64,000 nucleotides of DNA from an uncultured Acidobacteriaceae bacterium (GTDB taxonomy: Bacteria; Acidobacteriota; Terriglobia; Terriglobales; Acidobacteriaceae). The position numbers and the translations under genes were made by a program. This document shows positions 11,079-19,837 of the stretch, in pieces (within the stretch, counting starts at the first letter, position 1; each line of letters begins with the position of its first letter). Where the stretch lies: the NCBI GenBank assembly GCA_903849645.1, contig CAINJJ010000009.1:1-64000 (forward strand), in the 5' to 3' direction. A model generated the notes under the pieces. The model made no database searches. It worked only from the letters and a program-made list of their open reading frames with translations, and was not told the DNA's origin.

Positions 11079-11105
11079 AAAGGCCCGCGCAATGCGCGGG
11101 CCTTT
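11079..11105. terminator. Bidirectional terminator
   Basis: A perfect 12-bp stem AAAGGCCCGCGC/GCGCGGGCCTTT with a 3-nt loop lies between the convergent respiratory operon and the secreted-protein gene. Confidence 0.85.
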
Positions 11106-11129
11106 CACCTTTCCAACAAACTTGAGTCC

Positions 11130-11648
11130 CTACTCGTCCGCAACTTCATACGGGATCCCGAAGCGGCCAATCTGGATCAACGCCTTGTCCCCCGGCGGCC
11201 AGATGTGCAGGCTCTCCACGCGGCTTGAGCCCGTCAGCCGGTGCGCGTCCGTGGTGCCCACCAGCGCGCCTGTCGCCGCCTCGTTGAAGTGCACGCTCAA
11301 GGCGTCCGTGGCCCGCGCCCGCGTCCATCCAAACACATACTCGCCGGGCTTGAGGGCGATGCCGCCGATGCGCACCCGCGCCTGCACAATCAGGTAGTGA
11401 CTGTACTTGCCCTCGGCCGAGTAGCCGGCCGTGAGCAGCACCACGCCGGCGATGGACCGGCCGTGCGCGTTGACGATGCCCGAGGCGGTGCGCATCTCGG
11501 TCTCGATGTGTTCGCGTTCCACCGGCGCGCGGGCGGGCAGCAGCGAGGCCAGTTCCGCGTCGGTGGCCTGGCGCCAGGCGGGTTTTTGCGCCGGGGCGAG
11601 GGGGCACAGCAGGGCGAGGATGAGTGCGAAGGAGAGTACAGGCTTCAT
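11130..11648 (-). CDS. Secreted protein of unknown function coupled to a two-component system
   Basis: 172 residues with a signal peptide (MKPVLSFALILALLCP, cleavage near APA/QKP). The mature part is a predicted compact beta-rich domain (GIVNAHGRSIAGVVLLTAGY, SHYLIVQARVRIGG, LKPGEYVFGW). I recognise no domain. The start codon overlaps the stop of the response regulator gene (ATGA), so the three genes are translationally coupled and the protein may act in or be controlled by the same pathway. A terminator follows the stop. Confidence 0.8.
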   Translation of the reverse strand: MKPVLSFALILALLCPLAPAQKPAWRQATDAELASLLPARAPVEREHIETEMRTASGIVNAHGRSIAGVVLLTAGYSAEGKYSHYLIVQARVRIGGIALKPGEYVFGWTRARATDALSVHFNEAATGALVGTTDAHRLTGSSRVESLHIWPPGDKALIQIGRFGIPYEVADE

Positions 11649-12313
11649 GGCTTTGGCTTTCTGAGGGATTCCAGGGTGACGATGCCGCGCTGCAGGGCGG
11701 CGGTGGCGGCCTGGGTGCGGTCGGTCACGCCGAGCTTGCCCAGCAGGCTGTTGATGTGGGTTTTCACGGTGGCTTCGGAGATCTCAAGCTCCGTGGCGAT
11801 CTCCTTGTTGCTCTTGCCGTGCACAATCTGCTCGAGCACGTCGAACTCGCGCGGCGTCAGCTCCTCGGTGCCCATGCGCTCGGCGAGCCGCTGTGCGATG
11901 GCCGGCGGGATGTGCGACTTGCCGGCATGGACTGTTCGAATCGTCGCGATCAGCTCGTCGGTGGTCATGCCCTTGAGCAGGTAGGCGCGCGCGCCGGCCT
12001 GGAGGGCGCGGTAGATGTCTTCGTCGCCGTCGTAGGTGGTGAGCACAATGAAGCGCGCGCCGGGCGTCTCCATGCGGATGCGCTGGATGACGTCCACGCC
12101 GCTCAGGCGCGGCAGGCGCAGGTCCACCAGGGTGATGTTGGGCTGGTGCTTGCGGAACTGGGTGATGGCCTCGACGCCGTCGGCGGCCTCGCCCACCACC
12201 TCAATGCCGTCCACCACGTTGAGCAGAGCCACCAGGCCCTGCCGCACCACGTGGTGATCTTCCACCACCAGTACGCGAATTGTTTCCCTGCCTGTTCCTG
12301 CTGTCACGGTCAC
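11645..12313 (-). CDS. NarL/FixJ-family response regulator with LuxR-type HTH
   Basis: 222 residues. The receiver domain (residues ~12-130) has EDHH near the start, the phospho-acceptor Asp in TLVDLRLP (about residue 62) and the Thr and Lys switch residues (LTTY, LLKG). A LuxR-type helix-turn-helix (~152-215) reads LTPREFDVLEQIVHG, KSNKEIATELEISEATVKTH. It should bind DNA after phosphorylation by the kinase encoded just upstream. The GTG start overlaps the kinase stop (GTGA), and its own stop overlaps the next start (ATGA). These overlaps decide the start. Confidence 0.95.
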   Translation of the reverse strand: MTVTAGTGRETIRVLVVEDHHVVRQGLVALLNVVDGIEVVGEAADGVEAITQFRKHQPNITLVDLRLPRLSGVDVIQRIRMETPGARFIVLTTYDGDEDIYRALQAGARAYLLKGMTTDELIATIRTVHAGKSHIPPAIAQRLAERMGTEELTPREFDVLEQIVHGKSNKEIATELEISEATVKTHINSLLGKLGVTDRTQAATAALQRGIVTLESLRKPKP

Positions 12314-15300
12314 TCTCCCGGCTTCTCTCTTGGCTCGCGCGCTGCGGGGGCGCGGAGCCGCACGTCGGTCCCGCCTCCCGGCTCGCTGGTCACCTCGAGC
12401 GTGCCGCCAATGGCGGCCGCCCGCTCGCGCATCCCCGTCAGGCCATAATGGCCCGGCGGCGCTGCGGCTTCTGCTTCTGTTTTGAATCCGCGGCCATCGT
12501 CGCGGACTTCGAGGGCAATCCCAGCCGGCCCGTACTCCAGTTGCACCGACAAGTGCTTCGCCCCGGCATGCTTGTTGACATTGTGGATGGCCTCCTGGGC
12601 GATGCGGAGGATCTCCTGCTCCGTGCCGGGGGGGAGCGGGCGGTAGGCGCCGTAGAGGCTGAACGCGGCCTCCATGCCGTGCCCGTCCGCCTTCTCCACC
12701 AGGCGGCGCAGGCGCACGGGCAGGGTGTTTTCACCCGAGTCGCCGGAGCGCAGAGCCCAGATAGATTGGCGCGCATCGGCCAGCCCCTCGCGGACGTAGC
12801 CGCGGGTGGTGTCCAGATGCTTGGATGCCGCATCCACCTTGTTCATGCGCAGCAGCTCGGAGAGCACCTCCAGTTGGACCGAGATGCCCACGTAGCCCTG
12901 CGCCAGGGTGTCGTGAATCTCGCGGGCGATGCGGCTGCGCTCGCCAAGCACCGCCTTGAACTCGCGCTCGGCCACCAGCAGCCGCCTGCGCAGCAGCAGC
13001 ACCACCAGCGCGGCAAGGCCCGCTGCCAGCAGCAGATAAAACCAGACCGTCTGGTAGAAGTGGGGCCGCAGCTCGAACTTGAGCGCCGCGCCCTCCATGT
13101 TCCAGACCCCGTCGTTGTTGGCCGCCTGCACGCGGAAGGTGTAATGGCCGGGCGGGATGTTGGTGTAGTAAGCCGTCCGCCGTGCGCCCGCCTCGGTCCA
13201 GCCGTGGTCAAAGCCCTCGAGCATGAAGCGGTAGCGCACCTTCTGCGGGGCGGTAAAACTCAACCCCGCATAGTCGAACTCGAAGTGCACATGACCCGCC
13301 TCAACACGCAGCGCAGAGCCTGCCCCACCAAGCGCCAGGGGCACATCGTCCACCGTCAGGCGCTCCAGCGCCACCGGGGGCGGCACGGTGTTCACCGGGA
13401 AGTGCGCCGGGTCCACCTCCATCAGGCCTTTGGGGGTAGCGAACCACAGGCGCCCGTCCCGCGAACGCCAGGCGGAGGGGTGGCTGTTGGTGGCGGTTTC
13501 GCGACCGCGGAGGCCGTCGGCTGTGCCGAACTCCATCCAGCGCGAGCAACCGGCCCGCATCGCCATCCCGCTCAGCGCCTGGCAGTCGCACCGCGCGATG
13601 CCGGTTCCGGTGGCAAACCACAGATGGTTGCCGCCGTCTTCCAGAATGGCGTGGATGGTGGTCTGGTCAAGTCCATTGTGGGTGGCAGCCTGGAAGCCCT
13701 GCCCGTCCCACTGGTTCCACCCGTGGTCCTGCGTGCCAATCAGCAGCGAGCCGTTGGGCCGGGGGAGCAGCGCCGTGACCACGTTGCTGGAGAGGCCGTT
13801 GGCCGTGGTGAAGTTGGAGACATGGCCGTTGTGGAGCCGGGAGAGGCCGGCGAAGGTCGCCACCCACAGGTCACCTTCAGCATCCCGCGCCATCGCGCCC
13901 ACCAGGTCGCTGCCCAGCCCGTTGGCCTGCGTAAAGGTCTCCATCCCCTGCGCCGTGGCGCCGCCGGGGTGTGCCCAGTGCGTCAGCCCGCGTCGCGTTC
14001 CAATCCAGAGCGACCCGTCGGCATCGGCCAGCAGCGAACGGATAAAGTCGTCCGGCAGCCCATCGGCCGAGGTGAAGGCGTCAATCCGGCCTGCGCGGAT
14101 GCGGTTGAGTCCGTCGGGAGTGCCCACCCAGAGGTCCCCGTTCTTCGCCGCCGCCAGCGACAGAATCACGTCGCTGAGCAGCCCGTCGCGCACCGTGTAG
14201 CTGCGTATGCGCGTCACCGCACCGGCTAAAGGTGCCGGGTCCCTCGGATCCCTCGCACTTTGGGGACCTGGGAAAGCACGGTCGTTCACCGGTCGGCTCT
14301 CGACTTCATTTAACCCGCCCCCCGCCGTGCCCACCCACAGCGTTCCGGCCGCATCCTCCACCACTGTCGTCGTATCGTCGGAAGAGAGCCCCTCGCGCGC
14401 GCCGATGGTGCGAAACCGCTGGTCGCGCAAGATGTGGAGGCCGCCGGTCTCGGTCCCCACCCAAAGGTTGCCCTCGCGGTCTTCCATGAGCGAGAGAACC
14501 GAGGCCGACGCCAGCGGATCGGTCACGGGAAAGCGCTCCGTCCTGCCTCCGAACCAGTGCACCAACCCGGCGTTGGTGCCAATCCAGAGGCTGTCTTCCC
14601 GGTCGGCCAGCAACACCTGAATACGGCTTCCCGGAAGTTCCCATCCGACCGACAGCCGCAAGGTCAGTCCGCTGCTGCTTCCCAACAAGAGCGTGTTCTT
14701 GGTTCCAAGGGCCATCGATTCGCTGTTCATTCCCGCCAGAAATTCAACGCTGTCTCTGGGCAACCCAGACTTGACCGCAAGCTGCCGCCAGCTATCACCG
14801 GAATCCGAAGTGATATCGACCCAGGAGCTGCCAGTGCCGCGGCTGGTGACCGCAGTGATTGCGGTTCCGGGCCGCCATTCCCCTGCCGCCCCAAAGTGCT
14901 CCCCATTTTGTCTGGACAGGCCGGCATCGGTGTAAGCCCACACCAGCCCCCCTTTGTCCTCCGAGAGGGCCCGAATCCCATCCCCCGGCAACCCGTCCCT
15001 GGTCGTGAAGGCCCTGACCGCGCCATCCTTCCAGCGCGCCAGCCCTTCGCTGGTCCCGATCCACAGCGCCCCGTCTTTGGTCTCCAGCAGGCAGCGCACG
15101 TCCGCTCCCGGCAGCGCGGGCGTCGAGTTGCGGTCAAATACCTGGAAGCCGTTGCCGTCGAAGCGCACCAGCCCCGCCTCGGTGCCCAGCCACAGGAATC
15201 CGTCGCGGGTCTGCGCCAGCGCCTGCACCGTGTTCTGCGGCAGCCCGTTCTCCATCCCCCAGCTTTGCCGACCATAGCTGGCGAGGGGCGTCGAGGGCTC

Positions 15301-15426
15301 GAGCGCCGCGGCGGCCAGCGCGCCCGCAGCCAACAGAACCGCGTAAAACCCGCAGCCGAGCCAGTGCCCGCGGAGCCTTGAGCGCCGCGCTGTCGGTTGC
15401 CCGCATTCTTTCCAGTCGAGGTGCAT
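12310..15426 (-). CDS. Sensor histidine kinase with periplasmic beta-propeller (reg_prop), Y_Y_Y and HisKA_3 domains
   Basis: A 1038-residue hybrid-type sensor. A signal anchor (~20-42) is followed by about 650 residues of two-component regulator propeller repeats (GFLWLGTEAGLVRFDG, GALWIGTSEGLARWKDG, GDLWVGTPDGLNRIRAG and others), then a Y_Y_Y domain (FMLEGFDHGWTEAG, IPPGHYTFRVQAANNDG). A membrane helix lies at ~782-803. Next come a HisKA_3 dimerisation helix with the phosphorylated His in REIHDTLAQG (~838) and a HATPase_c domain (NVNKHAGAKHL, RDDGRGF, GLTGMRERAAAIGG). The layout matches kinases that sense extracellular glycans in Bacteroidota; the ligand here is unknown. Unlike those hybrids, the receiver is a separate protein encoded next. 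A GGGAAGA site precedes the ATG. Confidence 0.95.
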   Translation of the reverse strand: MHLDWKECGQPTARRSRLRGHWLGCGFYAVLLAAGALAAAALEPSTPLASYGRQSWGMENGLPQNTVQALAQTRDGFLWLGTEAGLVRFDGNGFQVFDRNSTPALPGADVRCLLETKDGALWIGTSEGLARWKDGAVRAFTTRDGLPGDGIRALSEDKGGLVWAYTDAGLSRQNGEHFGAAGEWRPGTAITAVTSRGTGSSWVDITSDSGDSWRQLAVKSGLPRDSVEFLAGMNSESMALGTKNTLLLGSSSGLTLRLSVGWELPGSRIQVLLADREDSLWIGTNAGLVHWFGGRTERFPVTDPLASASVLSLMEDREGNLWVGTETGGLHILRDQRFRTIGAREGLSSDDTTTVVEDAAGTLWVGTAGGGLNEVESRPVNDRAFPGPQSARDPRDPAPLAGAVTRIRSYTVRDGLLSDVILSLAAAKNGDLWVGTPDGLNRIRAGRIDAFTSADGLPDDFIRSLLADADGSLWIGTRRGLTHWAHPGGATAQGMETFTQANGLGSDLVGAMARDAEGDLWVATFAGLSRLHNGHVSNFTTANGLSSNVVTALLPRPNGSLLIGTQDHGWNQWDGQGFQAATHNGLDQTTIHAILEDGGNHLWFATGTGIARCDCQALSGMAMRAGCSRWMEFGTADGLRGRETATNSHPSAWRSRDGRLWFATPKGLMEVDPAHFPVNTVPPPVALERLTVDDVPLALGGAGSALRVEAGHVHFEFDYAGLSFTAPQKVRYRFMLEGFDHGWTEAGARRTAYYTNIPPGHYTFRVQAANNDGVWNMEGAALKFELRPHFYQTVWFYLLLAAGLAALVVLLLRRRLLVAEREFKAVLGERSRIAREIHDTLAQGYVGISVQLEVLSELLRMNKVDAASKHLDTTRGYVREGLADARQSIWALRSGDSGENTLPVRLRRLVEKADGHGMEAAFSLYGAYRPLPPGTEQEILRIAQEAIHNVNKHAGAKHLSVQLEYGPAGIALEVRDDGRGFKTEAEAAAPPGHYGLTGMRERAAAIGGTLEVTSEPGGGTDVRLRAPAAREPREKPGE

Positions 15427-15879
15427 TCTTCCCGTTGCCGTGCGGGCAGGTTCCCTGGCAGATTTCGCGCCTGAGGAGAAAACCCCCGCACCTCCACACT
15501 AAAGCCGCAGATGCCTCAATGCACACAAGATCGGCGGCAATCCGGGGGCAAAACCGCGCTTCTCCACCCATTGATGGAGGCCGGAGTCACTCCAAAGGCC
15601 CAAGACGCGCCGCCGGACTCCCGGTACGCTGTGAATGTCTCCTGATTTTGTCTCCTGAACTGGCCTAACTAAGCAACACTTCTCGGGTGGCAGCCTACTC
15701 GCAAGGCTGCCACCCGATTCCTTTTTTGGGGGTGTGGACAACTCCAGAAGAGGGAAGGCCGGCCGCAACTCCGCCCCATGGGGAACAGACCGGAGCGAAA
15801 GGTCGAAGGCCCGTACTGTTGAGCCCGAAGCAGGTTGCTCAACACTCTCAGGAAAGAAAGAACCGGACGCGCAGCAGAA
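15427..15879. other. Intergenic region with a plus-strand terminator
   Basis: These 453 bases lie between two minus-strand genes. Short open frames exist on both strands but none has a ribosome site and sensible composition. The only structured element is the hairpin at 15684-15727. Confidence 0.5.
15684..15727 (+). terminator. Orphan plus-strand terminator
   Basis: A perfect 13-bp stem CGGGTGGCAGCCT/AGGCTGCCACCCG with a 7-nt loop is followed within 5 nt by six Ts on the plus strand. No plus-strand gene lies upstream. It may end an unannotated small RNA or stop antisense transcription. Confidence 0.65.
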
Positions 15880-16704
15880 TCAGTCGATCAGTGCGCCAGT
15901 GCGGGAGGCATAGAGAAACATCGCCTTGTTCACCTCGCGGGGCTCGCCCATCTGTCCGGTCGCGCGCCACTTGAAGCCATATTCATCGAGCGCCGCCGGG
16001 ATGCTGGAAAGATCTCCGGCAAATTGCGGATGCAGTTCCATCGTGATGTTGTCCACGCGCGCCAGCCACGCGGGTTCGCTGAAGATGTCTTTTTCGTAGC
16101 CTTCAATATCAATCTTCACCAGCCCGAAACATTCGACCGCTTGTTCCTTGCAGATGGTCTCAATCGATACGTTCTTTTCCGGGTCTTTGCGCTCTTCGGT
16201 TGGAGACGTAATGAAGCGTCCATAGCGAACCACTCGCTCCGGCTTGATCTGATTGGCGTCCACGAGAAGCCGCATCACCGGATCGTAGGAGGTGCGCGGC
16301 TCCACGCACACCACAAGGCTGGCTCCAAATGTGACCAGCCCCATCAGCGAAAACATTCCCCGGTTCGCGCCAAGGTCGAGAACACTTCCTATGGGTGAGG
16401 CCAGATTGAGCTGACGCATGTAGACATCGTGGCCGTAGATTTCGCGCACGTTGCCAAATGTTGGATTGTCGTTGTGGGCGGCTAGCAGGTTATCGATGTC
16501 CCGGAGCGGGAAGAAGAGACGGGAGTTGCGGTAGTGAACCGTCAGGTTCCGCGCCATCGCTGCGTCGAGACTGGTAAGCCGCCTGGTACCAAGAATGCTT
16601 GGAGAGTTCACCAGCGTCTTCCAACCCAGGGCCAGCATATCGCCAGGAGCCAGTATGCGGCCGAGAGCGGCAAATTCCCTGACGAGTCGAATTGCTGAGT
16701 TCAT
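15880..16704 (-). CDS. FkbM-family SAM-dependent methyltransferase
   Basis: 274 residues. The SAM-binding motif I is VLDLGANRGMFSLMG (~108-122). FkbM hallmarks KIDIEGYEKDIF (~200-211) and ITMELHPQFAG follow. The family methylates hydroxyl groups of sugars or polyketides, often in exopolysaccharide or O-antigen gene sets. No glycosyltransferase lies next to it, so the substrate is open. An AGGAGA site stands 8-9 nt before the ATG. The preceding gene on this strand is the MFS exporter, 155 nt away. Confidence 0.88.
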   Translation of the reverse strand: MNSAIRLVREFAALGRILAPGDMLALGWKTLVNSPSILGTRRLTSLDAAMARNLTVHYRNSRLFFPLRDIDNLLAAHNDNPTFGNVREIYGHDVYMRQLNLASPIGSVLDLGANRGMFSLMGLVTFGASLVVCVEPRTSYDPVMRLLVDANQIKPERVVRYGRFITSPTEERKDPEKNVSIETICKEQAVECFGLVKIDIEGYEKDIFSEPAWLARVDNITMELHPQFAGDLSSIPAALDEYGFKWRATGQMGEPREVNKAMFLYASRTGALID

Positions 16705-16859
16705 TGCCCCACGTCTCCTGTTTCCTGTCCATGGACGAAAGAAGCATTATTCCAGGAACAGGGTCATGCACCCGGTTCTCGCGCCAAGCAAGGCCAATTG
16801 TATCGCCTTTGACGTCCCCTGCATTTCTGGAAACGGCCAATCACCGGTGCCCCGCCCCA

Positions 16860-18191
16860 TCAATTCCCGGATTGGCCCAAGGCGCCATCTTGCCTTGACT
16901 TCTGTGCCTCCAGCGTATGCGCCGTGAGCGAGTCAGCTTGGCGCAGCGCGGGAAACAACGTGGCCCACGTGGCGGCTATCGCCAGCGCGCCCACGCCGCC
17001 CACCAGTGTTGCGGCCTTCGCGCCCCACCACTGCGCCGTCAGGCCGCTCTCAAATTCACCCAGCTCGTTGGACGCCCCAATGAAGAGTGAATTGACCGCG
17101 CTCACCCTGCCGCGCATGTGGGAGGGCGTGGCCAGTTGCAAAAGCGACCCGCGGATGATCACGCTCACCATGTCTGCCCCGCCCGCCAGCGACAAGGCGG
17201 CCAGCGACAGCCACAGGCTGGTGGAGAGCCCAAACACCACCGTGGCCGCGCCAAAAATCCCCACCGCGAGGAACAGCTTCTTGCCCGCCCCCCGCCCCAG
17301 CGGATGCCTGGCCATCACCAGGGACATGGCCAGCGCGCCGAGCGCCGGCGCGGCGCGCAGCATCCCCAGGCCGCGCGGCCCGGTGTGGAGAATGTCGTGG
17401 GCAAAGATGGGCATGAGCGCCACCGAGCCGCCCAGCAGCACCACGAACAGGTCCAGCGAAAAGGAGCCCAGCAGCATGGGTGAGCGCATCACATAGTCAA
17501 ACCCCGCCAGCACCACCTTGAGCGAGATGCCGCGGTGCTCCATGCGCCCCGGCCGGGCGTGGAGCGTGGCCACCAGCACCAGAAACCAGCCCAGCGTAGC
17601 CAGCGTAAAAACATAGACGATGCCCGCGCCCTCCAGATGGGAATCGGACACCCATTTGGCCAGAGGCAGGGTAAAGAGCAGGCCGCCCAGAGCGGGTCCC
17701 GTGATGTTGGCAAACTGGAAGATGGCCCCGCCCCAGGTGACGGCGTTGACAAAGTGCTTTTCCGGCACCAGGTGGGGAATGAGCGCAGAACTGGCCGGCC
17801 CGGAGAAGGCGCGCCCGGTGCCGACGAGCAGCAGCACGGCATAAATCGGAGCCACATGGTGCACGTTGCCGCGCGCCAGCAGAATGAGCGCGATGGTGCA
17901 CACCACCTGCAGGCTGTAGCAGGCCAGGATCACCTGCCGGCGATCAAACCGGTCAGCCACGTGCCCAGCGGGGAGCAGGAAGAGCAGTCCAGGCAAGAAC
18001 AGCGCCAGGCCGGTGTAGCCCAGGTCCAGCGCGCGGTGGGTGATGGAGTAGACCTGCCAGGCGACCGCGACCGACTGCGCCTCCGCGCCCAGAATGGCGG
18101 TAACCCGCGCCAACTGGTAGCGCCGGAAATCGCGCGAGGCAAATGCCTCCATGCCGCGCCGGGACAGCCTTGGGGAGAGGGCCTGGCTCAT
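16860..18191 (-). CDS. MFS transporter of the EntS/MFS_3 (transmembrane secretion effector) type
   Basis: 443 residues with 10-12 membrane helices. The N-terminus FRRYQLARVTAILGAEAQSVAVAWQ is typical of MFS_3 proteins. The A-like loop motif reads GHVADRFDRRQV, and SGPASSALIPHLVP matches the middle signature of EntS-like exporters. The predicted role is export of a small molecule; the substrate is unknown. It lies 17 nt after the aminotransferase stop and may be cotranscribed with it. There is no ribosome site, but TACGCT lies 6 nt before the ATG. Confidence 0.9.
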   Translation of the reverse strand: MSQALSPRLSRRGMEAFASRDFRRYQLARVTAILGAEAQSVAVAWQVYSITHRALDLGYTGLALFLPGLLFLLPAGHVADRFDRRQVILACYSLQVVCTIALILLARGNVHHVAPIYAVLLLVGTGRAFSGPASSALIPHLVPEKHFVNAVTWGGAIFQFANITGPALGGLLFTLPLAKWVSDSHLEGAGIVYVFTLATLGWFLVLVATLHARPGRMEHRGISLKVVLAGFDYVMRSPMLLGSFSLDLFVVLLGGSVALMPIFAHDILHTGPRGLGMLRAAPALGALAMSLVMARHPLGRGAGKKLFLAVGIFGAATVVFGLSTSLWLSLAALSLAGGADMVSVIIRGSLLQLATPSHMRGRVSAVNSLFIGASNELGEFESGLTAQWWGAKAATLVGGVGALAIAATWATLFPALRQADSLTAHTLEAQKSRQDGALGQSGN

Positions 18192-18197
18192 CTATGT

Positions 18198-18203
18198 AGC
18201 GTA
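18198..18203 (-). promoter_or_regulatory. Possible -10 element just before the MFS transporter start
   Basis: TACGCT on the minus strand ends 6 nt before the ATG at 18191, inside the 17-nt gap after the aminotransferase gene. It follows the same spacing as other leaderless candidates in the window, but it may be chance. Confidence 0.25.
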
Positions 18204-18208
18204 CGCGA

Positions 18209-19393
18209 TCAGAGCCTGCGCAGCCGCGCGCAGGCTTCGTCCAGGTCGTGATCCTGCTTGGCAAAGCAGAAACGCAGCAGGTTTTCGCCGTGGCCCAGGC
18301 GGAAGAACGCGGTTCCGGCAACTGAGGCCACGCCGGTGGCGGCCAGCAGGTGCCGGGCCTTTTGCGGAGCGGTCTCGCCGGGCAGCCGCGAGGAGTCGGC
18401 CAGCACGTAGTAGGCGCCAGCCGGCACGGAGGGTTCCAGCCCCGCGTCGTGCAGAGCGGCCATGATCCGGGCCCGCTTCAACTGGTGGTCGGCCGCCAGT
18501 TGCGTATAGAAGCTCGGCGGAAGCTGTTCCAGCCCCGCGGCCGCGCCGTGCTGGAAGGCCGAAGGGGCGCATACATAGGTCAGGTCGTGAAAGTAGGACA
18601 TGGCGCCCATCCAGCGCGCGTCGGCGGTCACGTAGCCCAGACGCCATCCGGTCACAGAGAACGTCTTGGAAAAGCCGGAGAGGATGATCGTCCGCTCCCG
18701 CATCGCCGGCAGCGTGGCCAGGGAGATGTGGCGGGCGTCATCGTAGAGAAAGTACTCGTATATCTCGTCGGTGAAGACGAAGAGGTCGTGCTCCTGGGCA
18801 AAGGCGGCCACGGCTTCCAGTTCCGCCAGCGTGAACACCTTGCCGCTGGGGTTGCCGGGCGAGTTCAGAATCAGCGCGCGGGTGCGCGGGCTGACGGCGG
18901 CGCGCAGAGCGTCCGTGTCCAGCGCCCAATCCGGCGCGGCCAGGGGCACAAAGACCGGAACCACGCGCATCGACTGCAGGGTGGAGACGTGATATCCGTA
19001 AAACGGCTCAAAGACCAGCACCTCGTCGCCGGGGTTGAGCAGGGCCATCACGGCGGCGTGCAGGCCGGCCGTGGCGCCGGAGGCTACCAGCACCTCGCCC
19101 TCGGGATTGTAGTCCAGCCCGTAGTCGCGCAGCTGCTTGGCGGCAATGGCGTTGCGCAGCCGGGTGATGCCGTCCAGCCGGGTGTAGATGTTGTGGCCGT
19201 CGTGGATGGCCTGGATGGCGGCCTCCTGCACCGGCGCGGGCACCGGCGTGTCGCACACGCCCTGGGCCAGGTTGATGCCGCCAATCCGGTCACACTCCAC
19301 GCTCATGGCGCGAATCTCCGACTGGATGGTGCCGGGGGCGAGTTGGCTGAGGGCGAGCCGCGAGGCGGCAGGAGCACTGGCTGTGTTGGGCAT
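18209..19393 (-). CDS. Class I/II pyridoxal-phosphate aminotransferase
   Basis: 394 residues of fold-type I aminotransferase. Features are GINLAQGVCDTPVP at the N-terminus, SGATAGLHAAVMALLNPGDEV, the NPSGK motif with the PLP-contacting Asn (LNSPGNPSGKVFT), FTDEIYEYF with the Asp that pairs with the pyridine N, and the Schiff-base Lys in SGFSKTFSVTGWRLGY. It is closest in style to methionine/kynurenine aminotransferases, but the substrate cannot be fixed from sequence. The start at 19393 has an AAGGAA site; a longer frame to 19480 would overlap hypA and has no site. It is divergent from hypA with an 81-nt gap. Confidence 0.92.
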   Translation of the reverse strand: MPNTASAPAASRLALSQLAPGTIQSEIRAMSVECDRIGGINLAQGVCDTPVPAPVQEAAIQAIHDGHNIYTRLDGITRLRNAIAAKQLRDYGLDYNPEGEVLVASGATAGLHAAVMALLNPGDEVLVFEPFYGYHVSTLQSMRVVPVFVPLAAPDWALDTDALRAAVSPRTRALILNSPGNPSGKVFTLAELEAVAAFAQEHDLFVFTDEIYEYFLYDDARHISLATLPAMRERTIILSGFSKTFSVTGWRLGYVTADARWMGAMSYFHDLTYVCAPSAFQHGAAAGLEQLPPSFYTQLAADHQLKRARIMAALHDAGLEPSVPAGAYYVLADSSRLPGETAPQKARHLLAATGVASVAGTAFFRLGHGENLLRFCFAKQDHDLDEACARLRRL

Positions 19394-19459
19394 GGGGGAA
19401 GTTCCTTGTGGTCTTATCTTACATAGCGCGCGAATGGGAACGGGCAAGCGAACGCGGGG

Positions 19460-19465
19460 TAGAAT
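19460..19465 (+). promoter_or_regulatory. -10 element of a likely leaderless or very short-leader hypA promoter
   Basis: TAGAAT is followed 9 nt later by the hypA ATG. There is no ribosome site between them. Confidence 0.5.
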
Positions 19466-19474
19466 CGAGTTTTT

Positions 19475-19837
19475 ATGCATGAACTGTCGATTGTCGCAAG
19501 CATTGTGGAGTCGGTCACGGAGTCCCTGGCGGCGTATCCCGGCGCGCGGGTCAAGGAAGTCCGGCTGCGCGTAGGGGCACTGGCTTCGGTAGTCCAGGAG
19601 TCGCTGGAGTTCTGTTACGGCATCGCTACCGAGGGCACCGCGCTTGAAGGGTCCGTGCTGGTAGTCAACATTGTGCCGGTGGTGGTGCGCTGCGGGCCCT
19701 GCGGCCAGGACGTGCCGCTGGAGAGCCTGCAGAGCTTCCGCTGCCCCCGATGCGGCGCGCCGGCCAACGACGTGCGCCAGGGCAAGGAACTGGAGATTGA
19801 AGCCATTGAGATCGATGAAGCGGAGGAGACGGTATGA
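19475..19837 (+). CDS. hypA: Hydrogenase/urease nickel metallochaperone HypA
   Basis: 120 residues. The N-terminal MHE, whose Met amine, His2 and Glu3 bind nickel, is intact. The zinc site is formed by two CxxC pairs, CGPC (~74-77) and CPRC (~90-93). The protein delivers Ni to NiFe hydrogenase (or urease) together with HypB. It overlaps hypB by 4 nt (ATGA). No hydrogenase structural gene or other hyp gene lies in the window. Confidence 0.95.
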   Translation: MHELSIVASIVESVTESLAAYPGARVKEVRLRVGALASVVQESLEFCYGIATEGTALEGSVLVVNIVPVVVRCGPCGQDVPLESLQSFRCPRCGAPANDVRQGKELEIEAIEIDEAEETV

